IMG/VR virus record: IMGVR_UViG_3300048770_000022 | Coordinates: 1-26,569 of that record | Length of the DNA stretch: 26,569 bases | From: a virus | Direction: 5' to 3' (one strand) | Shown here: positions 21,703-26,569 of the stretch, piece after piece | How positions within the stretch are numbered: position 1 is the stretch's first letter | How the letters are laid out: every line of letters begins with the position of its first letter | Notes under the pieces: model-generated | The model's database searches: none | What the model was told of the DNA's origin: nothing | The model's input: only the letters and a program-made list of their open reading frames with translations | Translations under genes and position numbers: made by a program

Positions 21703-21729
21703 ATGCAAAAAATTTGGGATGTAATATGA
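21703..21729 (+). CDS. Possible 8-codon leader peptide
   Basis: ATG at 21703 with AAGGGA nine bases upstream encodes MQKIWDVI and ends in a TGA that overlaps the ATG of the next gene (ATGA). The only good Shine-Dalgarno of the leader serves this mini-ORF, so it could couple translation of the 65-aa gene. It may be chance. Confidence 0.3.
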   Translation: MQKIWDVI

Positions 21730-21923
21730 AATCACTAACGCGCTTCATCAACAAAATGAATTCGCGTATCGAAAAGATACGTGAAGAAAAAGAAAACTCT
21801 GCTGACTGCGATTGGGAATCCGATATCGATGCGTTCTATGGCAGAAAGAAGCAAGTCACAGTGACAACTTTTGACTATGATTTCTTAAGAGATGAATACA
21901 AAACATACACAATATGGGTTTAA
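21726..21923 (+). CDS. First gene of the early-type operon, function unknown
   Basis: 65 aa from ATG 21726 (MKSLTRFINKMNSRIEKIRE, then EKENSADCDWESDIDAFYGR). The first half is a charged helix, the second half a probable beta hairpin (KKQVTVTTFDYDFLRDEYKT). As the promoter-proximal gene it is likely to be made early after infection; such genes often act on host functions, but no motif shows this. Confidence 0.55.
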   Translation: MKSLTRFINKMNSRIEKIREEKENSADCDWESDIDAFYGRKKQVTVTTFDYDFLRDEYKTYTIWV

Positions 21924-21925
21924 AA

Positions 21926-22153
21926 ATGAGCGATACAGTAGGGCAAATAAAACAAGAGCTGCAATACGCGTTAGACGACATAGTCAAGTTACGCGCCGAA
22001 ATCAGAGATGAAGTGCTAAAAATTGAGGAAGATATGAAAAGATTTCCTGGATCGAAAGATCATCAGATTGCTTGTCACAAAAAAAAAACTTATCAATCAA
22101 TGGGTTTGAGTTTTGCAGAAGCAATCTTAAGGAAATGGATAGATACACTATGA
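21926..22153 (+). CDS. Small coiled-coil protein containing an A10 tract
   Basis: 75 aa from ATG 21926 (MSDTVGQIKQELQYALDDIV, then KLRAEIRDEVLKIEEDMKRF); an in-frame ATG at 21914 overlaps the previous stop but has no Shine-Dalgarno. The first 45 residues are a clear heptad-type helix. The sequence HKKKTYQ is encoded across ten A (22079-22088). A -1 slip there opens a frame that runs uninterrupted through the next gene, the ribbon-helix-helix protein. Stop and next start overlap as ATGA. Confidence 0.55.
   Translation: MSDTVGQIKQELQYALDDIVKLRAEIRDEVLKIEEDMKRFPGSKDHQIACHKKKTYQSMGLSFAEAILRKWIDTL
22079..22088. repeat. A10 tract, possible slippage site
   Basis: Ten A inside CAC AAA AAA AAA ACT. 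It contains the classic A-AAA-AAA heptamer in frame. Runs of nine or more A also provoke RNA polymerase slippage in bacteria. Confidence 0.8.
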
Positions 22154-22308
22154 AGCATACACCGAATAACTCATACTTGACGATATATATACCTAAAGAT
22201 ACCGTGGACTCTTTTAGAGCCCATTGTGCCAGTCACGGGTATGTTATGAGTAAGACGATAGCGATCTTGATTGAAGAATACCTTAGAAAGGAGAAAGGGG
22301 ATGGCTAA
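22150..22308 (+). CDS. Ribbon-helix-helix DNA-binding protein
   Basis: 52 aa, ATG 22150 overlapping the previous stop (ATGA). NSYLTIYIPKDTVDSFRAHC gives the N-terminal strand (LTIYIP) and helix A; GYVMSKTIAILIEEYLRKEK gives the turn and helix B of an Arc/CopG-type fold. This is full length for a minimal family member. It is probably a dimeric transcription regulator, and the operator-like palindromes in the nearby control region are possible targets. Confidence 0.7.
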   Translation: MKHTPNNSYLTIYIPKDTVDSFRAHCASHGYVMSKTIAILIEEYLRKEKGDG

Positions 22309-22504
22309 CATCGAGCAATTCGACTTATTTTTACCGATACCCGATGACCTGGATTTCTTAAAGGCAGATTTCAAAAAAGTTAGGGATTCGGCTGAGAAGG
22401 TGCGTAAAAAGCAGTTTGCATTGATCGGCGAGATCAAGAAGATGCAGATTGAGCTTACTCAAAGACTGGAAGTAATCGAACATAACATTTGTAGGGGTGG
22501 ATGA
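22301..22504 (+). CDS. Small helical protein, function unknown
   Basis: 67 aa, ATG 22301 with AGGAG and AAAGGGG upstream; the upstream in-frame TTG is not needed. MANIEQFDLFLPIPDDLDFL starts the protein, then a long charged helix (KADFKKVRDSAEKVRKKQFA). A coiled coil is likely to residue 60. Overlaps the ribbon-helix-helix gene by 8 nt. Confidence 0.55.
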   Translation: MANIEQFDLFLPIPDDLDFLKADFKKVRDSAEKVRKKQFALIGEIKKMQIELTQRLEVIEHNICRGG

Positions 22505-22773
22505 TGGAGAGAATGTGGAGCGTTGAGCTTAATATTGACGATAAAGAATTAAATAATTGCTCTTGGCATATAGATAAACTTAACAAAACATTAAAAAATA
22601 ACTTAAGAAGATATATCTATAAAGAAAAAGTTCAAAGATGGGTGTTAATCGGAATATGTTATTCATACGAGGAAGCACACAAACTTACGTCTGAGTTGAT
22701 GGACGCGATAGACACTATTAGGAACGAGAAGGGCTTTGAATTTCAAAATGGGGAACAAAATGACAAATCTTAA
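22501..22773 (+). CDS. Small protein of unknown function
   Basis: 90 aa, tandem ATGs at 22501 and 22504, the first overlapping the previous stop. Contains MWSVELNIDDKELNNCSWHI and VQRWVLIGICYSYEEAHKLT, a mixed alpha/beta pattern of about 80 residues. The end overlaps the start of the Lar-like gene. No family recognised. Confidence 0.55.
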   Translation: MMERMWSVELNIDDKELNNCSWHIDKLNKTLKNNLRRYIYKEKVQRWVLIGICYSYEEAHKLTSELMDAIDTIRNEKGFEFQNGEQNDKS

Positions 22774-22993
22774 AGCGTGCCCATTTTGCAGAAGCGAAAA
22801 AGTATTTAACGCGACTGACCATGGCTACCCCCATCAAACTTTTTGGGTCGAATGTGAAGAATGCGTGTGCAAAGGTCCAAGATGTCCTAACAAAGTGGAT
22901 GCAGTACACGATTGGAATAATCGGCATGAGCAGGCAGGTATCATAAGCCCAAAAAACGCCAAGAACGAAAACGGGATATACTACAGATCATAA
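22760..22993 (+). CDS. Lar-like (restriction alleviation family) zinc protein
   Basis: 77 aa from ATG 22760, with GGGGA six bases upstream (two earlier in-frame starts lack this). LKACPFCRSEKVFNATDHGY, a second Cys pair in WVECEECVCKGPRCP, and the closing AVHDWNNRHEQ follow the pattern of Lar-family small proteins: CPFC, central CxxC, and a W-N-x-R end. Lar of the Rac prophage modulates the type I restriction-modification system. Whether this one does is unknown, as the fold is widely used in phages. Confidence 0.65.
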   Translation: MTNLKACPFCRSEKVFNATDHGYPHQTFWVECEECVCKGPRCPNKVDAVHDWNNRHEQAGIISPKNAKNENGIYYRS

Positions 22994-23005
22994 AGGATGT
23001 AAATA

Positions 23006-23329
23006 ATGAAAAGTTTAAATGATGATTTTATATACGAAGAAATTTGCAAGATAGCCGACTTGGTAATAGAAATTGAAGAAGTAACAAATGAAACTATTTC
23101 CAAGGAAGTTTTTGACTATGCGACTACATGTAAAGATAAATTCATGGAACAGGTAGAAAAACGATTATCCTTATGCAAAACAGAAGGAGATGTTTATTTT
23201 GTAAAGGAAAGCACTTTCAATTTTTTACTTTTTGCTATGAGAAAAGTTGTCTCCGATTTAAGCGATGAGGCTATTGAGTATACGGCAAACGCAGTGAGAG
23301 ACATAATTTTAAGTTTAAAAAGGAAATAA
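23006..23329 (+). CDS. Helical early-operon protein, function unknown
   Basis: 107 aa, ATG 23006 with AAAGGATG upstream. An all-helical acidic protein (FIYEEICKIADLVIEIEEVT, STFNFLLFAMRKVVSDLSDE, EYTANAVRDIILSLKRK). No membrane segment, no motif. It is the largest gene of the plus-strand operon. Confidence 0.55.
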   Translation: MKSLNDDFIYEEICKIADLVIEIEEVTNETISKEVFDYATTCKDKFMEQVEKRLSLCKTEGDVYFVKESTFNFLLFAMRKVVSDLSDEAIEYTANAVRDIILSLKRK

Positions 23330-23330
23330 G

Positions 23331-23519
23331 ATGGATTGGATACAAGCGCTATCACTTTTCGCAGCAAACGCGGGGTTAATTTTCTGGTTTCGTGCGGAAT
23401 CAAGATCTGATACACGCATGATGCTTGGAGTGATAAATAGCATAAAAGATGAGATGAAAGATTTTCATGGTCGTTTGTGTGCCATAGAAGAAAAAAACAG
23501 AAGAGGAAGAAGGAGATAA
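23331..23519 (+). CDS. Small membrane protein with DFHGRLCAIEE tail (early-operon copy)
   Basis: 62 aa, ATG 23331 with AAGGAAA upstream. A short hydrophobic helix (ALSLFAANAGLIFWF) then SRSDTRMMLGVINSIKDEMK and DFHGRLCAIEEKNRRGRRR. It is a paralogue of the late-operon protein at 13378-13587: the twelve residues MKDFHGRLCAIE are identical, and both have SRS/SES-type residues after the helix. Having one copy in each transcription unit suggests different timing of related membrane functions, for example a pair of effector and antagonist. Confidence 0.6.
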   Translation: MDWIQALSLFAANAGLIFWFRAESRSDTRMMLGVINSIKDEMKDFHGRLCAIEEKNRRGRRR

Positions 23520-23522
23520 ATA

Positions 23523-23627
23523 ATGTGTTGGCCAGAATGTATTTTTAATTGCTGTTTGTTAATTTGCGGAACATTGCTTGTGCTAGTTTGCTTATCAAAT
23601 ATAAGAGAGATTTGGAGAAGAAAATGA
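23523..23627 (+). CDS. 34-aa membrane miniprotein
   Basis: ATG 23523 with AGGAG about eight bases upstream, stop overlapping the next ATG (ATGA). The translation MCWPECIFNCCLLICGTLLV followed by LVCLSNIREIWRRK is a single transmembrane helix with five Cys and a positive C-terminal end. Good start signals and coupling argue for a real gene despite the size. Confidence 0.6.
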   Translation: MCWPECIFNCCLLICGTLLVLVCLSNIREIWRRK

Positions 23628-23770
23628 GCAAAACCTTAAGGGAAATGATGGAAATGTACATGCGCATGACAAACGAACAAGCGGCCTATGTATCTAACTA
23701 CACAAAACACATCAAGCTCTCTAACGTCGCATATCAGATGGCGATGCACAAGCGTCCTATTCATCGCTAA
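23624..23770 (+). CDS. Last small gene of the early-type operon
   Basis: 48 aa, ATG 23624 with GGAG upstream (MSKTLREMMEMYMRMTNEQA, then AYVSNYTKHIKLSNVAYQMA). Met-rich and helical, basic end. The 3' end overlaps the convergent gene 23757-23879 by 14 nt, and no terminator is visible between the two operons. Confidence 0.5.
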   Translation: MSKTLREMMEMYMRMTNEQAAYVSNYTKHIKLSNVAYQMAMHKRPIHR

Positions 23771-23879
23771 TCCACCACTCAAGAAGGCGGTAGTAAGTCC
23801 AAGCTGCCGTCCAAATTATTCCCCAGCATATAAGCGAAAAGAAGGCCATCGAAAGTAAAGCCGCTAAGAGCATTTTCAT
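23757..23879 (-). CDS. 40-aa membrane miniprotein
   Basis: ATG 23879 overlaps the preceding stop (ATGA). The sequence MKMLLAALLSMAFFSLICWG followed by IIWTAAWTYYRLLEWWISDE is one long hydrophobic helix with an aromatic, acidic end. No homologue is recognised; similar miniproteins occur as holin accessories or exclusion factors. Confidence 0.55.
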   Translation of the reverse strand: MKMLLAALLSMAFFSLICWGIIWTAAWTYYRLLEWWISDE

Positions 23880-24178
23880 TTAATTTCCTGAAGATCGTGC
23901 ATTTTTTTTTTCACGTCTATAATATCCTTCTCGATGTTGTCCAAATACAAATCTATCTCTTTTATGATTTTCCTGTTTTTAGGTAACCATCTCCAAAAAT
24001 TTGATAGCATTTGCACACGTCTGTTTTGCCATCCATCGTGCTCAAATCTTAGCCTATTAAGCTCATACCTAAGCTGTCTTTCTTGATCTGCAAACTTACG
24101 ACTAGTGTAGGATAAGGGTAGTTCATCCACGCCAATGCCTAACGGTGTACTTGCTATCGGGATTGTATGACATATCAC
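23876..24178 (-). CDS. Coiled-coil protein, function unknown
   Basis: 100 aa from ATG 24178, overlapping the zinc-finger gene by 56 nt. A GTG at 24130 near that gene's stop is a possible alternative start (84 aa). The protein is helical and charged (RKFADQERQLRYELNRLRFE, KNRKIIKEIDLYLDNIEKDI). It has VKKKMHDLQEIK near the end, encoded across an A10 run; a -1 slip there would stop within eight codons. Confidence 0.5.
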   Translation of the reverse strand: MICHTIPIASTPLGIGVDELPLSYTSRKFADQERQLRYELNRLRFEHDGWQNRRVQMLSNFWRWLPKNRKIIKEIDLYLDNIEKDIIDVKKKMHDLQEIK

Positions 24179-24338
24179 AGCTATTGCTTGTTATGATTTC
24201 AGCCTCTGTGCGAGATCTGGCCGATCTTTCGCAGATTTTGCATGCAGACTTTGGACACCCACGTATACGATTATATTCCCACATGTTCTTCTGGACTTTG
24301 CATTTTGAGCAGATTCGTGTGGGTACATATTCTGTCAT
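24123..24338 (-). CDS. Small zinc-finger protein related to the HNH N-terminal finger
   Basis: 71 aa, ATG 24338 with AGG six bases upstream. Finger C10-x2-C13-x19-C33-x2-C36 (RICSKCKVQKNMWEYNRIRG, then SACKICERSARSRTEAE), near-identical in layout to the first domain of 10561-11145 (CTKCKVEK ... CKNC). No nuclease core is attached. It is the third member of this finger group in the window. Confidence 0.55.
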   Translation of the reverse strand: MTEYVPTRICSKCKVQKNMWEYNRIRGCPKSACKICERSARSRTEAEIITSNSCDMSYNPDSKYTVRHWRG

Positions 24339-24347
24339 GATAACCTG

Positions 24348-24364
24348 TGTAAAGCGGTTTTACA
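24348..24364. repeat. Palindrome related to 9761-9780
   Basis: TGTAAA-GCGGT-TTTACA, 6-bp arms, ten bases upstream of the zinc-finger gene start. The arms and the GCG core equal those of the perfect palindrome at 9761-9780, suggesting a shared binding site. Confidence 0.5.
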
Positions 24365-24403
24365 TCTGGGCATTCAATTTCAGATTATGTATCCGCACGG
24401 GAT

Positions 24404-24568
24404 TTACGGCAAAGGGTTTTCTTTAACACCCCATACATACCCACTTTTAACGCTTAGGTGCCCGCGCGCGACTTCATCGACCTTTTGCTCAATGCCGGGA
24501 TAATGTCGAAGCTTGGGCGTTTTAATGCAGCAGCAAAGATAACGGCGTAGGCACTCACAGATTTTCAC
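24404..24568 (-). CDS. Small Cys-rich basic protein
   Basis: 54 aa from GTG 24568 with a very strong Shine-Dalgarno AAGGAGG seven bases upstream. The start MKICECLRRYLCCCIKTPKL has five Cys in the first 14 residues; the rest is polar (YPGIEQKVDEVARGHLSVKS, then GYVWGVKENPLP). The gene overlaps the stop of 24555-24674 by 14 nt. The signal strength makes the gene credible; function unknown. Confidence 0.55.
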   Translation of the reverse strand: MKICECLRRYLCCCIKTPKLRHYPGIEQKVDEVARGHLSVKSGYVWGVKENPLP

Positions 24569-24674
24569 TCTTCCCCTCCTTTCTTTCGTGGTATTTCTCG
24601 AGCATAACTATAGCCATATACCTGTTGGCTAATTGTCGCTCAGGCTGTGCGACTTTGTGCCACCGCTGTGACAT
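24555..24674 (-). CDS. 39-aa protein of unknown function
   Basis: ATG 24674 begins two bases after the upstream stop (TAATAATG). The product MSQRWHKVAQPERQLANRYM, then AIVMLEKYHERKEGKSENL, is helical and basic. It carries the next gene's Shine-Dalgarno in its last codons, which suggests coupling. Confidence 0.45.
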   Translation of the reverse strand: MSQRWHKVAQPERQLANRYMAIVMLEKYHERKEGKSENL

Positions 24675-24676
24675 TA

Positions 24677-24937
24677 TTATATCCATCCAGTTTTTCCTAA
24701 ACCGTAGTATGGGCTTTTGTGACCATTATTCTTTAACGCATACCACGCTTTATCCTGATGATCACAAATTTTGTTAGATAAAAGCTTAAGCACATTATGT
24801 AAATCCTTACACTCATTCCCATTAACCGAATATGCTGTGTAAAACTTATCCATCCAAGGTTCTAAAAGTTTCTGTGCTTTGAGTAGATCATTAGCTAAGG
24901 ATTCATGTTCCTCTAGTGTGAAAGGTATTTTTTTCAT
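24677..24937 (-). CDS. Small helical protein, function unknown
   Basis: 86 aa, ATG 24937 in a TAATG overlap with the preceding gene. MKKIPFTLEEHESLANDLLK and AQKLLEPWMDKFYTAYSVNG, then LHNVLKLLSNKICDHQDKAW: an all-helical small protein without recognisable motif. Probably part of the replication/early transcription unit to which 25199-25834 belongs. Confidence 0.55.
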   Translation of the reverse strand: MKKIPFTLEEHESLANDLLKAQKLLEPWMDKFYTAYSVNGNECKDLHNVLKLLSNKICDHQDKAWYALKNNGHKSPYYGLGKTGWI

Positions 24938-25188
24938 TACTTTCCCTCCGTCCTTTTGTCTATCGCGTCGTCTATCTGTTGCCTAGTCAGACCAGCTGCT
25001 TCTAATTCTGCATAGGCTGCCTTTTCTTCATCCGTAAACCAACGATCGTCCATTCCACCTGATTCTTCTATCATGAAGAATAGACCTTTGGCGGACAAAG
25101 AAATATCCCTACTTTTTGCCACGCATCTATCAACCTGAACATAAGGACAGGGCATTCTTTTGACTCTAACAATTGATCCTTTGTTCAT
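24937..25188 (-). CDS. Small protein resembling the N-terminal module of phage replication winged-helix proteins
   Basis: 83 aa from ATG 25188, with AAAAGGAAA upstream; the longer in-frame start at 25296 would overlap the previous gene by 98 nt and is rejected. PYVQVDRCVAKSRDISLSAK followed by GLFFMIEESGG is the phrase with which many phage replication initiators begin (a basic residue pair, then LS-x-KAKGLL). Here it is followed by a helical end (EKAAYAELEAAGLTRQQIDD). It may be a truncated relative or a regulator of replication. Confidence 0.5.
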   Translation of the reverse strand: MNKGSIVRVKRMPCPYVQVDRCVAKSRDISLSAKGLFFMIEESGGMDDRWFTDEEKAAYAELEAAGLTRQQIDDAIDKRTEGK

Positions 25189-25198
25189 ATTTTCCTTT

Positions 25199-25834
25199 TT
25201 AGTGTTTTCTTGCTCGGGCCCAAACGAACCGGAACAAGTTTTTGATTTTATTGCCTTTATTGTAATACCACCTTGCATCTTCGACCGCTTCGACAAGTTG
25301 ATGCTCAGAGAAATTTTTGGCTAAATTCCTTGCGTCCTCTAAGGGTATAGCTTTTAGGTTTAAGCAGGCAGGAATGGGAATTTCTGGCTCTTTTTCCTGC
25401 TCTGGTTTTTTTATTTGGGTACTGCCCTCTGTACTATCATAATTTTTTACTGCATTAGGAGGTATGCATAATACGGGGACATTCTGAGTGACAATCGGGG
25501 TGACATTCCGTGTGACATTTGCATAAGTAGAGTTAAGAAATATTTTATTGTTATATAGATCTAAATTTTGCAACTCTTTAGGCATTTCATAAAGGTTGCT
25601 TTGATATCCCCTCTTGTCATGTGATAGCCAACCCTGGCTTTCGAATAATGCTATCGCTCTTTTTGCGTGTCGTTCACTGCAATTGCAAAATTCTGCGATC
25701 GTTATGAATGACGGGAAACAGTGCATGGAGTTGCGGAAAAACCACTGTAAGTAACTGAATATCTTACGGAAAGTTTTGGATAGCCTGATAACGCCACGTA
25801 AAAAAGATTCTAATAGGGATGATAAATTTTGCAT
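25199..25834 (-). CDS. Replication-initiator-like winged-helix protein
   Basis: 211 aa. Residues about 20-85 form a winged helix-turn-helix: FRKIFSYLQWFFRNSMHCFP, SFITIAEFCNCSERHAKRAI and ALFESQGWLSHDKRGYQSNL, the pattern of phage and plasmid replication proteins. A variable Thr/Asn/Pro-rich linker (about 95-150) leads to a C-terminal helical part (NLAKNFSEHQLVEAVEDARW, then YYNKGNKIKNLFRFVWARAR), comparable to the C-terminal tail of DnaD-like or lambda O-like proteins. ATG 25834 has no good Shine-Dalgarno and lies eight bases from the palindrome at 25842-25864, which could repress translation or transcription. Confidence 0.55.
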   Translation of the reverse strand: MQNLSSLLESFLRGVIRLSKTFRKIFSYLQWFFRNSMHCFPSFITIAEFCNCSERHAKRAIALFESQGWLSHDKRGYQSNLYEMPKELQNLDLYNNKIFLNSTYANVTRNVTPIVTQNVPVLCIPPNAVKNYDSTEGSTQIKKPEQEKEPEIPIPACLNLKAIPLEDARNLAKNFSEHQLVEAVEDARWYYNKGNKIKNLFRFVWARARKH

Positions 25835-25841
25835 ACATGCT

Positions 25842-25864
25842 CGATTAATTGTTGAAATTAATCG
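25842..25864. promoter_or_regulatory. Operator-like palindrome upstream of the replication gene
   Basis: CGATTAATT-N5-AATTAATCG, perfect 9-bp arms. It overlaps the -35 of the plus-strand promoter and lies in the leader of the minus-strand gene, so one bound protein could control both directions. The XRE-type protein at the right edge is a candidate ligand. Confidence 0.7.
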
Positions 25865-25881
25865 CGTAGATGAGATAGACT
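25852..25881 (+). promoter_or_regulatory. Candidate plus-strand promoter for a small RNA
   Basis: TTGAAA (25852-25857), 18-bp spacer, TAGACT (25876-25881). The -35 is inside the palindrome. Confidence 0.4.
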
Positions 25882-25882
25882 G

Positions 25883-25911
25883 ATGTTACATTATTCATCT
25901 ATCTTCGTTAA
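25883..25911 (-). promoter_or_regulatory. Candidate minus-strand promoter of the replication operon
   Basis: TTAACG (25911-25906), 17-bp spacer, TAACAT (25888-25883). The start would be near 25876, giving a leader of about 40 nt that contains the palindrome. Confidence 0.4.
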
Positions 25912-25955
25912 CGCGAAGGTTTAAAAGCCAGGCTCGTTACCTGGCTTTTTTATTT
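25888..25955 (+). ncRNA. Candidate small RNA, about 68 nt, with two hairpins
   Basis: From the promoter at 25852-25881 to the strong terminator. The RNA would have a hairpin CTTCG-TTAACG-CGAAG (25903-25918) followed by the terminator stem. It has no ORF. It lies in the gap between two minus-strand genes, like the candidate at 18613-18674. The alternative is that only the terminator matters. Confidence 0.3.
25923..25951. terminator. Strong intrinsic terminator, partly bidirectional
   Basis: AAAAGCCAGG (25923-25932), 7-nt loop, CCTGGCTTTT (25940-25949) with a run of six T on the plus strand. On the minus strand it also ends in TTTT, so it can stop transcription from the gene at 25985-26332 before the replication operon. 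Confidence 0.85.
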
Positions 25956-25984
25956 GTTTAGTCTATAGAAATCGTTAGTTAAAG

Positions 25985-26332
25985 TCAAGTGTAACTTCCG
26001 TTTGTCGGTGCATGTATTCTGTCCCTCATTAGACAAAATACGTGGGTCTTGTCCCCTTTATTATCAAATTCTTCTTCGAAGCCTAAAGGCTTCATCAATA
26101 CCAAATATTTACCGTCGCTCATAATCTCAGTTGTGACGACAAATCCTTCCTGTTCGAGCTCCCTTAAGTTTTTGAGCGCTCTTTTTGTGTCATCGGACAT
26201 CGGAAAAGAGATCGGAATGTAAGGGCAGCATCGAGTAGGGCTATCAAAATAGTGCGCGCAAAGCTGCACAAAACCGTGGAAGTGCTCAGGGATTCGATCT
26301 GAGCACTCTCTGCAAAAATATACGTTAATCAT
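25985..26332 (-). CDS. Cys/His-rich small protein, function unknown
   Basis: 115 aa, ATG 26332. The N-terminal 40 residues are Cys/His-rich (VYFCRECSDRIPEHFHGFVQ, then LCAHYFDSPTRCCPYIP) and may bind zinc; the rest is a helix and strand unit (DTKRALKNLRELEQEGFVVT, then SDGKYLVLMKPLGFEEE). The latter recalls a small winged-helix-like end. The gene is followed by the terminator at 25923-25951. No family named. Confidence 0.5.
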   Translation of the reverse strand: MINVYFCRECSDRIPEHFHGFVQLCAHYFDSPTRCCPYIPISFPMSDDTKRALKNLRELEQEGFVVTTEIMSDGKYLVLMKPLGFEEEFDNKGDKTHVFCLMRDRIHAPTNGSYT

Positions 26333-26354
26333 AATTTTATCCGAAAAGTTGAAT

Positions 26355-26569
26355 TTAAGCTTTGTCGTTGTTTTCGTCTAGCTTTTTCGTTTTACGTCTC
26401 GTATATATGAGATCTTCGAGTGTAACCTTTCCGTCTGTGGCTAACGCAATTAATTTGACTGAGCTTTTCCTGGGCGGATGCGTCTTGTTCAAAATATTAT
26501 ATATAGTTATACGAGTTATTCCGCACTTATCTGCAAAATCTTGCACCGTTATTTTTTCCTTTTCTAGGT
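26355..26569 (-). CDS. XRE/Cro-type helix-turn-helix regulator (partial, start outside window)
   Basis: The frame is open to the right edge; EKITVQDFADKCGITRITIY, then NILNKTHPPRKSSVKLIALA and TDGKVTLEDL is the standard Cro/CI-type helix-turn-helix with the following helices. A GTG at 26546 could be a start but falls in the middle of the first helix, so the true start is probably just beyond 26569. The C-terminus (YTRRKTKKLDENNDKA) is basic, then acidic. Typical phage regulator of the early genes; it may bind 25842-25864. Confidence 0.7.
   Translation of the reverse strand, partial: LEKEKITVQDFADKCGITRITIYNILNKTHPPRKSSVKLIALATDGKVTLEDLIYTRRKTKKLDENNDKA

Noticed and set aside
23902-23911. A10 run (minus strand) in the 100-aa coiled-coil gene as a second slippage-fusion site
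   Set aside because: A -1 slip reaches a stop within eight codons, just before the next ATG, so it gives no fusion; it may still matter for truncation.
24404-24676. This stretch as a non-coding gap
   Set aside because: Two small minus-strand genes with good start signals and overlaps fill it.
24937-25296. Longer start (25296) for the small replication-like protein
   Set aside because: It would overlap the upstream gene by almost 100 nt, while ATG 25188 has a strong ribosome binding site and lies just after that gene's stop.
1-26569. CRISPR array, tRNA genes, integrase or attachment sites
   Set aside because: No regularly spaced identical repeats, no tRNA cloverleaf or T-arm signature, and no recombinase motif seen on reading both strands.

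Overview
The window is a segment of a tailed double-stranded DNA phage (or a prophage or assembled viral contig) of podovirus type. The head module has the P22-like order small terminase, large terminase, portal, scaffold, capsid, head-tail adaptor, tail hub, ejection proteins, tail fibre, all on the minus strand. The capsid protein looks like the N4-gp56 family, so this is a mosaic and not a close P22 relative. No integrase, phage RNA polymerase, DNA polymerase or recognisable endolysin lies in the window. Good sigma70-type promoters (TTGACA-like, 17 bp spacing, TATAAT-like, some with an extended -10) suggest transcription by the host RNA polymerase. GC content is moderate. The host cannot be named from the sequence.

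Layout. 1-21.4 kb (minus strand, read right to left): small zinc-finger and basic proteins, a short zinc-ribbon ORF, TerS, TerL, a further zinc-finger protein, portal, three small conserved proteins, scaffold, a 57-aa protein, a three-gene membrane/lipoprotein cassette, capsid, a head-associated protein, an HNH endonuclease, a paralogue of the head protein's domain, adaptor, tail hub, tail proteins, four ejection/internal proteins and a repetitive tail fibre that runs off the left edge. Many of these genes are joined by TAATG or ATGA/GTGA stop-start overlaps. One gene inside this block is on the opposite strand (14969-15265 +), and its C-terminal half resembles the RNA polymerase alpha-subunit C-terminal domain. 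About 21.49-21.73 kb is a divergent control region with promoters both ways, a perfect DnaA box and an operator-like palindrome. 21.7-23.8 kb (plus strand) is an early-type operon of ten or so very small genes, including a ribbon-helix-helix protein, a Lar-like zinc protein and small membrane proteins. 23.8-26.6 kb (minus strand) holds more small genes, a replication-initiator-like winged-helix protein, a small control region with a strong terminator, and an XRE-type repressor fragment at the right edge.

Points that stand out: (1) the antisense alpha-CTD-like gene; (2) an HNH gene whose ribosome binding site sits in a hairpin, with a promoter placed so that its own transcript escapes the hairpin; (3) two candidate small RNAs on the plus strand (about 18.61 and 25.89 kb), each with promoter and terminator in a gap between minus-strand genes; (4) two sites where a -1 shift on an A-run would join adjacent reading frames, one joining a sliding-clamp motif to a zinc finger and one joining a coiled coil to a ribbon-helix-helix domain; (5) small membrane proteins with the same DFHGRLCAIEE tail in both the late and the early operons; and (6) a G10 tract inside an ejection-protein gene. 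All functional calls rest on reading translations and motifs by eye; no database search was possible.
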